DNA from: Deltaproteobacteria bacterium
Lineage (GTDB): Bacteria; UBA10199; SBBF01
Assembly: GCA_016183175.1 (NCBI GenBank)
Contig: JACPFC010000022.1
Coordinates: 1 to 39,398 of the forward strand
Length of the DNA: 39,398 nt
Reading direction: 5' to 3'
In this document: in pieces, positions 7,717 through 17,801 of the stretch
How positions within the stretch are numbered: the first letter of the stretch is position 1
Layout of the letters: the number at the start of each line of letters is the position of its first letter
The notes under the pieces: generated by a model
What the model was told of the DNA's origin: nothing
The model's input: only the letters and a program-made list of their open reading frames with translations
Databases searched by the model: none
Translations under genes and position numbers: made by a program

Positions 7717-8408
7717 TCAGCCCGGGGTGCAAGCACTGCTATGCCGAAATCTTTGCCGAAAGATGGCGTGGTGTTTCCGGGCATCCTTATGAACAGGGGT
7801 TCGATCTCAAATTATGGCCGGAACGGCTTGAATTGCCGTTAACATGGAAAAAACCACGTACCATTTTCGTCAACAGCATGAGCGATCTTTTCCATGAAAA
7901 AGTTCCTGTTGCTTTCATCAAAAAAGCATTCTCTGTCATGCGAGAGGCCAATTGGCACTCGTTTCAGATTCTTACAAAGAGAGCCGACCGCCTTGCCGAC
8001 CTTGCCCAAGAATTACCCTGGCCTCAAAACGTCTGGATGGGCGTTTCCGTTGAGAGCGAACAATATCTTTGGCGTATCGACAGACTTCGCAATGTTCCCG
8101 CCAAAGTCCGTTTTATCTCTTTTGAACCGTTGCTTGGCCCGGTTGGGCCGGCTGATTTAACCAATATCCATTGGGCTATCGTCGGAGGTGAAAGCGGTCC
8201 GGGGGCAAGGCCGATGAATCCGGAGTGGGCACGCCAAATCCGCGGCCTATGTGAGAAAAAGGAAGTCGCATTTTTCTTCAAACAGTGGGGCGGCGTGCAA
8301 AAAAGCAGGACAGGTCGAAGACTGGATGGACGTTTTTGGAACGACATGCCCAAGCGGCACGAAATTACCCCCAGGATCGGAGAAACGCTCCCGCTAATAC
8401 CGGCTTAA
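7707..8408 (+). pseudogene. DUF5131 / phage Gp37-Gp68 family three-Cys-motif protein, 5'-truncated
   Basis: From TKISPGCKHCYAEIFAERW through ELPLTWKKPRTIFVNSMSDLFHE, then MGVSVES and WAIVGGESGPGARPM to FKQWGG, the frame matches DUF5131 (phage Gp37/Gp68) almost end to end. The N-terminal block that normally reads KIEWTxxTWNPVTGC is missing: a TAG lies in frame at 7665-7667 and no proper start follows. The first of the three motif Cys is replaced (NRTKISPGC). The only start-like codon inside is a TTG at 7833, far into the conserved core. Family members occur on phages and mobile elements and often beside TcmP; none is visible here. It converges on gyrB. Confidence 0.75.
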
Positions 8409-8423
8409 TCTGCCACGGAAAAA

Positions 8424-11889
<3,466 letters not shown>

Positions 11890-11902
11890 CTGTCAAACGC
11901 AG

Positions 11903-11933
11903 GCACGTACGCACGTATGCGCGTACGCGCATG
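11903..11933. other. 31-base perfect alternating purine-pyrimidine tract
   Basis: In the 46-bp recF-dnaN gap every base from 11903 to 11933 alternates purine and pyrimidine (built of GCACGTAC, GCACGTAT and GCGCGTACGCGC units). Such GC-rich alternation favours Z-DNA under negative supercoiling. It contains the perfect 12-bp palindrome GCGCGTACGCGC at 11919-11930. Confidence 0.7.
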
Positions 11934-11935
11934 AA

Positions 11936-13033
11936 TCAAATCCTCATCGGCATGATCACGCACTGGAACCCGCGGTCGTATTCCGAACGGATCAAACAGG
12001 GGGACAGCTCGTCCTTAAGCTCCAAAATGACCTTCTCATCGCGGATGACATCCAGAACATCCAGAAAGTAGCGGGCATTAAAGCCGATATTCATGTTCGG
12101 CCCTTTGTATTCCGCCGTCAGCTCTTCTCGCGCCTCACCCAAATCCGGGTTATTCGTCGAAATATCCAAATGGCCGGGGGAGAAAGACAAGACAACGCCA
12201 TGCGAGCGCTCGTTAGAAAGAAGCGAGACTCTTCGGAGGGCGCCGACAAACAGCCCCCGAGGGATAGAGGCAACCTTGTCGTTTTCCTTTGGAATAACAC
12301 GGGTATAGTCTGGATACTCACCATCGATCAGCCGAATAAAGAGAGAAACATTCCCCTTCCGGGCGAAGAGATTTTTCGGCCCCACCCCCAGTTCAAAGCT
12401 CCCTTCCTGCGAGACCATTTTTTTAAGTTCGGAAACCCCCTTCCGCGGGATAATCACCTTGACCGCCCCAAATCCGCCGGATGGTATCTTCTGATCGACA
12501 AGGGCCAAGCGATGGCCGTCGGTCGCCACCATTCTGACTTCCCCCTCTTTTTCTCCCTGCAGAAGGACACCGTTCAGGTTATAGCGCGTTTCATCCGTGG
12601 ACATCGAAAAAGAGGTCTTTTCAACCATATTTTTCACCAGCTCACAGGGGATTTCAGATAAACTGTCAGGAATCGTGGGGAGCGCCGGGAATTCCTTGGC
12701 GGTCAGGCCCGGAATCTTGAATTGCGACGCACCCGCGGTCACCTCAACTCGATCTTGGGCATCCACCTTGAAGACAATCTCATCCTGATCGACCTCGCGG
12801 ACAATGTCATGAAGGCTCCGCGCCAGAACGGTGATTTTCCCCCCTTGCAGAACCTGCGCGGGACATTGCCGCACAACCGTCACCTCAAGATCGGTCGCAG
12901 ATATCTTGAGCCCCTGTTTCTCCGCGTCAAGAAGAACATTGGACAAAACCGGCATGGTGTTTTTCCTTTCCACCACCCCTTGTGCCTGGGCCAAGGCATC
13001 GAGAAAATCTTTTTTGGTGATTTTAAAGTCCAT
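11936..13033 (-). CDS. dnaN: DNA polymerase III sliding clamp (beta subunit)
   Basis: A 365-residue clamp of normal length with three repeated domains. Recognisable parts are FLDALAQAQGVVERKNTMPVLSNVLL at the N-terminus, the central SMSTDETRYNLNGVLL and VATDGHRLAL, and the C-terminal CVIMPMRI that forms part of the protein-binding pocket. A strong ribosome site (GAGGGGAGAAAG) precedes ATG 13033. It lies between dnaA and recF, the standard order, and clamps replicative polymerase to DNA. Confidence 0.98.
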   Translation of the reverse strand: MDFKITKKDFLDALAQAQGVVERKNTMPVLSNVLLDAEKQGLKISATDLEVTVVRQCPAQVLQGGKITVLARSLHDIVREVDQDEIVFKVDAQDRVEVTAGASQFKIPGLTAKEFPALPTIPDSLSEIPCELVKNMVEKTSFSMSTDETRYNLNGVLLQGEKEGEVRMVATDGHRLALVDQKIPSGGFGAVKVIIPRKGVSELKKMVSQEGSFELGVGPKNLFARKGNVSLFIRLIDGEYPDYTRVIPKENDKVASIPRGLFVGALRRVSLLSNERSHGVVLSFSPGHLDISTNNPDLGEAREELTAEYKGPNMNIGFNARYFLDVLDVIRDEKVILELKDELSPCLIRSEYDRGFQCVIMPMRI

Positions 13034-13346
13034 TTCTTTCTCCCCTCTTATAAGAATATATTATTTATAACCGTTATCGTCGATAGAGCCTGTGAATAGC
13101 GGGATAACCCAGCCAACAGTTCAAAAAACAAAAGATAAAAGATCCGGCGCCGCTTTCAAGTTTTCCCCGTTTTGCGGGGAAGACCGATCATGTTGCCCAA
13201 GATCCGTTGATGAAGCACATACTATCCACACCTTTTTGGGCCATTGAGTCCACAGCTTGTTCACAGTTACAGGACAAAGAGCTAGCGTTAAAATTTTTGT
13301 AAATCAAGGGCAAATGTTGCGATTTGGGCCGCTTGATCCTGGGAGT
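13034..13346. other. dnaA-dnaN intergenic segment, candidate oriC part
   Basis: 313 bases without a gene. Three sites match the DnaA box TTATNCACA at 8 of 9: CTATCCACA at 13222-13230, TTGTTCACA at 13257-13265 and, inverted, TGTGAATAG at 13091-13099. A weaker GAGTCCACA lies near 13246. The dnaN-proximal part (13055-13075) is AT-rich. A 7-bp hairpin TTCCCCG-TTTTG-CGGGGAA lies at 13163-13181 without a T-run. Box clustering beside dnaA supports an origin element. Confidence 0.5.
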
Positions 13347-14774
13347 TTATGCATGTCCGGCGATGATTTTTTCGAGGGCGTCGACCCGATCGCGGAGGGA
13401 GGAGTCATCGGTGACCGACCGGCTTATTTTTTGAAAGGCATGGATGACCGTGGTGTGGTCCTTGCCGCCGAATTTGTTTCCGATTTCGGGGTATGAGGCC
13501 TTTGAGTATTTTTTGCACAAGTACATGGCGATCTGCCGGGGCACGGCGAGGTTCCGATGACGACGGTGTGATTTCAGATCGACAATCTGGAGTTTAAAGT
13601 AGTCAGCCACGGTGTGCTGGATGGCCTCGATGGAGGGAACAGTGGAGAATCCGCGAAGGATATTTTTCAGCACCTCACGGGCAAGCCCGACCGTGATGGG
13701 AATCTTTGCCATCGAGGCAAAGGCCGAAACCCGGACGAGGCATCCCTCCAAGTCGCGGACATTTGTTTTTACATGCGAGGCGATGAACTGGCATACCTCA
13801 TCGGAGAGGGCAATTCCCTCATCCTCCGCCTTTTTACGCAGGATGGCCGCCCGTGTTTCCAGCTCGGGGGCCTGAATATCGGCCAGAAGGCCCCAGCCGA
13901 AACGGGAACGAAGCCGCTCTTCCAGATTGGGGATGTCCTTCGGCAGGGTGTCGGAGGTCATCACAATCTGTTTGCGGAGCTCGTAGAGGGCATTAAAAGT
14001 ATGGAAGAACTCCTCCATGGTTTTTTCCTTGCCGGCGATAAATTGGACATCGTCGATCAGGAGCAGGTCGCAGTTATTGCGGTATTTTTGGCGCAATTCG
14101 AAGGTTTTGTTGTAGCGGATGCTGTTGATGACCTCGTTGGTGAATTTTTCCCCTGTCGCATAAATGATTTTGCAGGCCGGGTTTTTGCGGAGGACCTCGA
14201 TCCCAATGGCGTTCACCAAGTGGGTCTTGCCAAGGCCGACCCCCCCGTAAATGAAGAGCGGGTTGTAATTTTTGGCTGGATTGTTCGCCACGGCCCGGCA
14301 GGCGGCATGGACAAACTGGTTGGAATCGCCGACAACAAAATTGTCAAAGACATAGCGGCTGTTCAGGCTGGCCGGTATTTCATGCGTTGGGGCCTGCGGC
14401 ATGCCGCGGACAGGGGTGGCGGGAGATGGCACAGAACCGACAGGAAGGGACGGTCCGTTTGAACGGGAAGGAATTGACGAGTCAATCCTGACGCTCACGT
14501 TGCATTCGGCACCGGTGATCTTGAACAGTTCAAACTTGATGACTTCGAGGTAATTTTCGAGGATCCAGTCGCGGACGAACTTGCTGGGAACAAGGAGGGC
14601 TACTTCCCCGGGGCCGTTGACGACCCATTGGGCGTTCTTAAACCAGTTGTTGAAGTTGAATTCGCTGACTTTTGTCTTGAGCGAATCGAGGAGTTTAAGG
14701 CTTAACTCTCCCGCTATCTCGGCATTAACCCCATTGGAAGCCCGTACTTCGAGAGCAGATAATCCTTGAGACAC
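13347..14774 (-). CDS. dnaA: Chromosomal replication initiator DnaA
   Basis: 475 residues in four domains: an N-terminal oligomerisation domain (FNFNNWFKNA), a Pro/Ser-rich linker (about 105-140), the AAA+ domain with Walker A GGVGLGKTHLVNA and Walker B LLLIDDVQFIAGKE plus SDTLPKDIPNLEERLRSRFGWG, and the DNA-binding domain with RNLAVPRQIAMYL and the signature FGGKDHTTVIHA. The start is GTG 14774, preceded by a G-rich Shine-Dalgarno. It melts the origin using ATP. Candidate DnaA boxes lie on both sides of the gene. Confidence 0.98.
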   Translation of the reverse strand: MSQGLSALEVRASNGVNAEIAGELSLKLLDSLKTKVSEFNFNNWFKNAQWVVNGPGEVALLVPSKFVRDWILENYLEVIKFELFKITGAECNVSVRIDSSIPSRSNGPSLPVGSVPSPATPVRGMPQAPTHEIPASLNSRYVFDNFVVGDSNQFVHAACRAVANNPAKNYNPLFIYGGVGLGKTHLVNAIGIEVLRKNPACKIIYATGEKFTNEVINSIRYNKTFELRQKYRNNCDLLLIDDVQFIAGKEKTMEEFFHTFNALYELRKQIVMTSDTLPKDIPNLEERLRSRFGWGLLADIQAPELETRAAILRKKAEDEGIALSDEVCQFIASHVKTNVRDLEGCLVRVSAFASMAKIPITVGLAREVLKNILRGFSTVPSIEAIQHTVADYFKLQIVDLKSHRRHRNLAVPRQIAMYLCKKYSKASYPEIGNKFGGKDHTTVIHAFQKISRSVTDDSSLRDRVDALEKIIAGHA

Positions 14775-15144
14775 ACCACCCCCCCTGACGATTAGAACGA
14801 TGAGGTTTGAAAAACGTATAGAACCGGAAGACCGGAACTGCCAGCGGACTTAAAAAGGAAAAACTTTTTTATCCCTTCGACCTCCCTTGCCGTTCGGGGC
14901 AAAAACTTTTTTCTCTTTCAAGCGCCGCCCGATTTTCAAATTTCCCTGAAAAGCGAATTGAATTTTTATCCACAGCGCGGCGCCTTGTCCAGATTTATTT
15001 TCCGAATTTTTCTTGTTGCGATTAAGTGCCGGTCAACGTTCACTATTTTTTTTGGAAGTTTTTTACGTTGACAAAGAAATTTATTCGTGAAAAACCGGTA
15101 CCCTCTTTATCACTGCGGAATTTAAAAAAATTTAGGAACAAAAA
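14775..15144. other. dnaA-rpmH divergent intergenic segment with a perfect DnaA box
   Basis: 370 bases between the divergent dnaA and rpmH. It holds a perfect DnaA box TTATCCACA at 14966-14974 and several T-rich runs (14862-14871, 15044-15065) that could be an unwinding element. TTGACA at 15068-15073 is a possible -35 for rpmH but I see no convincing -10 at 17 bases. Together with 13034-13346 this would make a bipartite origin around dnaA. Confidence 0.5.
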
Positions 15145-15294
15145 ATGAAGAGGACCTACCAGCCCAGCAAAATCAAGCGCAAGCGGCGGCATGGTTTCAG
15201 GAAAAGAATGAAAAGTCCCGGCGGGCGACGTGTTTTGGCGAGGCGACGCAAAAAAGGACGCAAGGTTTTGACCCCAAGTGTCTACAAAAAATAG
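15145..15294 (+). CDS. rpmH: 50S ribosomal protein L34
   Basis: A 49-residue, highly basic protein: it begins [20 protein letters not shown] and continues [17 protein letters not shown], the L34 signature. The ribosome site AGGA lies seven bases before ATG 15145. It is the first gene of the rightward rpmH-rnpA-yidD-yidC set opposite dnaA. The C-terminal extension VLTPSVYKK is slightly longer than the usual L34 end. Confidence 0.97.
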   Translation: MKRTYQPSKIKRKRRHGFRKRMKSPGGRRVLARRRKKGRKVLTPSVYKK

Positions 15295-15321
15295 GGTTAA
15301 TCTGTTGACAAACCGGGTGTT

Positions 15322-15452
15322 GTTCAGGCTGTTGAGAAAGTTCCAGATGCAAGGCGCCCGCAAACCCGCAACCGGAGCGTACACGCAAGTACGTGAGGAT
15401 TGCGGGTGAAGCGGGCAACGAAGCAGATGGGACTTTGTCGACAGCCTGGCGA
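15322..15452. repeat. Nested inverted repeat inserted between rpmH and rnpA
   Basis: The outer arms pair CAGGCTGTTGAGAAAGTTCC (from about 15327) with GGGACTTTGTCGACAGCCTG (ending about 15450); the inner arms pair ACCCGCAACCGGAGCGTAC with GTACGTGAGGATTGCGGGT around a loop near 15383. The whole folds as one long hairpin. I recognise this type as a dispersed repeat in environmental deltaproteobacterial genomes. Its right end supplies the start codon region of rnpA. Confidence 0.7.
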
Positions 15453-15807
15453 AAGATTCACGCGGAGCGAGAGAATCAACGATGGTCGGCTGATTCGCCG
15501 CATCCGGAACCGGGGGGAAAGTTTTAAAGGGGGCGGAATTCGCCTGTTCCGGCTCCAAAACGATTTTGGACGGCCGCGGCTGGCGCTGGTTTTCACCCGC
15601 AGGTTTGGTCCCAGCGTTGTTCGAAACCGCGCACGGCGGCTGATCCGCGAATTTTTCCGGAAAAACAAGGGGAGTCTTGGGTGTTGGGACTATCTTTTTT
15701 TTTCCGACCGCCCCCTCCCCTCTTTTTCAAAGACCGATTGGCATGAAATGTTCAAGTTCATCCTCAATGGGTGCGGGACAAAGCCCGATGATAAGAAACA
15801 GGTTTAG
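15427..15807 (+). CDS. rnpA: Ribonuclease P protein component
   Basis: A 126-residue basic protein that assists RNase P RNA in tRNA 5' maturation. FTRSERI, then RLALVFTRRFGPSVVRNRARRLIREFFRKN, matches the RnpA core including the RNR motif (VVRNRARRLIREFFR). ATG 15427 is the nearest in-frame ATG and gives family length, but it lies inside the palindromic repeat, so the first residues MGLCRQP are repeat-derived, and no Shine-Dalgarno is visible. A TTG at 15400 is the alternative. It overlaps yidD by 20 bases, as is common. Confidence 0.92.
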   Translation: MGLCRQPGERFTRSERINDGRLIRRIRNRGESFKGGGIRLFRLQNDFGRPRLALVFTRRFGPSVVRNRARRLIREFFRKNKGSLGCWDYLFFSDRPLPSFSKTDWHEMFKFILNGCGTKPDDKKQV

Positions 15808-16003
15808 TTTTTTCCTCATTTCGCAATATCAACGATGGATTTCCCCTTTTCTCCCCCGTGTTTGCCGGTTTGAACCGAGTTGTTCTACGTTCTCGCGGCA
15901 ATGTTTTGCAAAATTTTCCTGGGGGAAGGCGGTTTATTTGACTGGACGCCGGATTCTCAAGTGTCATCCCTATTGCGAAGGGGGTTTCGATCCGGTACCA
16001 TGA
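15788..16003 (+). CDS. yidD: Membrane protein insertion efficiency factor YidD
   Basis: A 71-residue protein. FFLISQYQRWISPFL, CRFEPSCSTFS and the C-terminal LKCHPYCEGGFDPVP are diagnostic of YidD, which assists YidC and Sec in membrane insertion. ATG 15788 inside the end of rnpA gives the usual length; the frame is open further upstream but without homology. Normally yidC follows at once; here it is displaced about 1.8 kb by the MNT-HEPN and transposase insertion. Confidence 0.93.
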   Translation: MIRNRFSFFLISQYQRWISPFLPRVCRFEPSCSTFSRQCFAKFSWGKAVYLTGRRILKCHPYCEGGFDPVP

Positions 16004-16137
16004 GAACTTATGTCTCACAACTTCCGGCTTTTTTAGGGATCAAATTGGACTTGCCTTCATCCTCCTCGACTGGCACCCTATTATTCATGTGAGCGAGGAT
16101 CTGGCTTTGCCAGTCCGAGCGAACGGGGGGTAGGGTT

Positions 16138-16176
16138 CCCAAGCCGCGCCGCCAGTGGCGGATGAAGCGGCTTGGG
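16138..16176. repeat. Perfect 10-bp stem hairpin in the yidD-MNT gap
   Basis: CCCAAGCCGC and GCGGCTTGGG pair perfectly around an inner stem CCGCC-AGT-GGCGG. Other small stems lie nearby (CTGGC-TTT-GCCAG at about 16111-16123). No T-run follows, so it is REP-like rather than a terminator. The rest of 16004-16262 holds no recognisable gene. Confidence 0.55.
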
Positions 16177-16262
16177 AGCGGAATCAGTTTCCGCCCCCAC
16201 CTCACTTGAACCGGTGGCGTTCGGTGGGGACCCCGGGCACCAGCGGCAAAGCCCCCGATATT

Positions 16263-16574
16263 ATGGAGCCACAGGTTCTTCAGCAAATTCGCAAGTCTTT
16301 GCTTTCTGTTTTGGCCGATCGGTTCCGGGGTGTGGTGCTTTATGGTTCTGAGGCCAGGGGAAAAGCCATGGCCGACAGTGACATTGACATTTTAGTTCTT
16401 CTCGACGGTCCGGTTGATATTGGTAGCGATCTTCGGCTCATTATTCGTGCGCTTTATCCCCTTCAGCTTAAAATTGGGCGTCCCATTCATTCGACGCCCG
16501 TCGATGTGCAGGCATATCAGGCGGGTCAATTTGCACTGTACCGGAATGCAAAGAGCGAAGGAATTCAGATATGA
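16263..16574 (+). CDS. MNT-type nucleotidyltransferase (antitoxin of an MNT-HEPN pair)
   Basis: A 103-residue minimal nucleotidyltransferase. YGSEARGKAMADSDIDILV contains the GS (28-29) and DxD (40, 42) motifs of polymerase-beta-like nucleotidyltransferases. In known MNT-HEPN modules (type VII) the MNT protein neutralises its HEPN partner by adding AMP to it. The stop overlaps the HEPN start (ATGA, 16571-16574), so the two are coupled. I chose ATG 16263 because homology begins just after it; the frame is open upstream through repeat-like sequence. Confidence 0.88.
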   Translation: MEPQVLQQIRKSLLSVLADRFRGVVLYGSEARGKAMADSDIDILVLLDGPVDIGSDLRLIIRALYPLQLKIGRPIHSTPVDVQAYQAGQFALYRNAKSEGIQI

Positions 16575-16951
16575 ACGAGGAAGCTCTGGATTTTTGGCAA
16601 CGCGCTTCGCAGGCCTTGAAAACCGTGGATACGCTTGTTTCGACCGATCCGGATGCGGCGGCTTCGCGGGCTTATTATGCGGCTTTTTATGCCGTGTCAG
16701 CGCTCTTTTCGGTGCAGGGTAAAAGTTTTGTCAAGCATTCCGCGGTCGAGGCGGCAGTGCACCGCGATCTGGTCATGAAGGGCCTCTGGTCTGAAAATTT
16801 GGGGGCTGATTTTTCCTTTCTGCGCTCGCTCCGGGAAACGGGCGATTATGGAGGCGGCATCCATGTTTCTTCCGAAGCGGCCGCCGATGCAAAAGATGCG
16901 GCATGTCGCCTACTGGAAGCGGTAAGAAAAGCTTCTCCGGTCTTTCTTTAA
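16571..16951 (+). CDS. HEPN domain protein (toxin partner of MNT)
   Basis: A 126-residue all-helical protein. AASRAYYAAFYAVSALF, KHSAVEAAVHRDLV and LRETGDYGG match the HEPN subfamily that normally ends with R-x-x-A-DYG. HEPN toxins are RNases; the canonical Rx4H pair is not obvious here, and this subfamily uses the R..DY element instead. Coupled to the MNT gene. The pair sits between yidD and yidC, an unusual place, next to a transposase, which suggests it was acquired. Confidence 0.85.
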   Translation: MNEEALDFWQRASQALKTVDTLVSTDPDAAASRAYYAAFYAVSALFSVQGKSFVKHSAVEAAVHRDLVMKGLWSENLGADFSFLRSLRETGDYGGGIHVSSEAAADAKDAACRLLEAVRKASPVFL

Positions 16952-17159
16952 GTCTTTTAAAAAATGGGCTAATTATTTGAAATTACGCTGTATTATTGAA
17001 CATAAAATTTTTTTAAAAAAATCACGCAACAAAATCGTGAGCTTACCGATAATATGGGGGCAGGGCGGCAAAGATGCCGCTCAAAATTTTTTATACGTAA
17101 TCCCGAACATTTTTTACATAATCCGCAACTCTCGTGTTTCATGAACCGATAATCGGATC

Positions 17160-17762
17160 ATGCGGTTTGATCTAGATATTCATCATCGGCGATCCGTACG
17201 GTTATCGGGGTATGATTATTCCCAACAGGGAGCTTATTTTGTCACGATTTGCGTCCAAAACCGGGAATGTTTGTTGGGGAAGATCGTTGACAGGAAGATG
17301 GTGTTGAATGAGGCGGGGGAAATTGTTCAATTTGCATGGAATGGTCTGTCGCAACGATTCAAAAACGTGACATTGGATGCGTTCATCATCATGCCCAATC
17401 ATATTCATGGAATTATCATGATTCAACGAAATGTAGGGGCAGGGCTTGCCCTGCCCGTCACGGTGAATGGAATGATGGGCGATGGAATGATGGGCGGGGC
17501 AAGCCCCGCCCCTACGTCGTTGGGGGATGTTGTTGGGGCGTTCAAATCGATTTCTGCGATTGCCGTGAATCGATTGTTGTCGCGTCTTGGGCCCTTATGG
17601 CAACGCAATTATTATGAACATATCATTCGTGATGAAGATGATTTGTTCAAAATCCGCCAATACATCGCCGACAACCCAGCCTGCTGGGATGATGATGAAA
17701 ATAATCCCATGGGCAAAGGAGCCCTCCAAAGGCGGGCAAGCGCGAGGGGTGGGGCTTTTTGA
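17160..17762 (+). CDS. REP-associated tyrosine (Y1) transposase, RAYT
   Basis: A 200-residue single-strand transposase of the IS200/IS605-like Y1 family. QGAYFVTICVQNRECLLG opens the domain; the HUH motif is MPNHIHGII (His81, His83); the catalytic Tyr lies in LWQRNYYEHIIRDEDDL (Tyr151/152). RAYTs mobilise REP hairpins. Residues 91-119 are encoded by an internal inverted pair of REP-like hairpins. Upstream, the AT-rich gap 16952-17159 holds a small stem GCGGCAAAGATGCCGC (17067-17082) after GGGGCAGGG that could be its REP end. The C-terminal tail KGALQRRASARGGAF is low-complexity and may not be family sequence. Confidence 0.9.
   Translation: MRFDLDIHHRRSVRLSGYDYSQQGAYFVTICVQNRECLLGKIVDRKMVLNEAGEIVQFAWNGLSQRFKNVTLDAFIIMPNHIHGIIMIQRNVGAGLALPVTVNGMMGDGMMGGASPAPTSLGDVVGAFKSISAIAVNRLLSRLGPLWQRNYYEHIIRDEDDLFKIRQYIADNPACWDDDENNPMGKGALQRRASARGGAF
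17433..17515. repeat. REP-like inverted pair inside the transposase gene
   Basis: The 24-base left arm (17433-17456, beginning GTAGGGGCAGGGCTTGCCC) and right arm (17492-17515, ending AAGCCCCGCCCCTAC) are reverse complements at 22 of 24 positions. Each arm is itself a palindrome (GGGCAGGGCTTGCCCTGCCC type). Between them GATGGAATGATGGGC is directly repeated. The insertion is in frame (29 residues) between the HUH and Tyr motifs. Confidence 0.75.
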
Positions 17763-17801
17763 TAGACATCGTTTCTCCCCTATGGCAATAAACCTTCCCT
17801 C

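Noticed and set aside
13614-14462. A 282-codon open frame on the plus strand inside dnaA.
   Set aside because: It is a shadow of dnaA codon bias; no recognisable motif and no ribosome site.
15043-15558. A 171-codon minus-strand frame across rpmH and the repeat.
   Set aside because: Antisense to rpmH and rnpA, both of which are certain.
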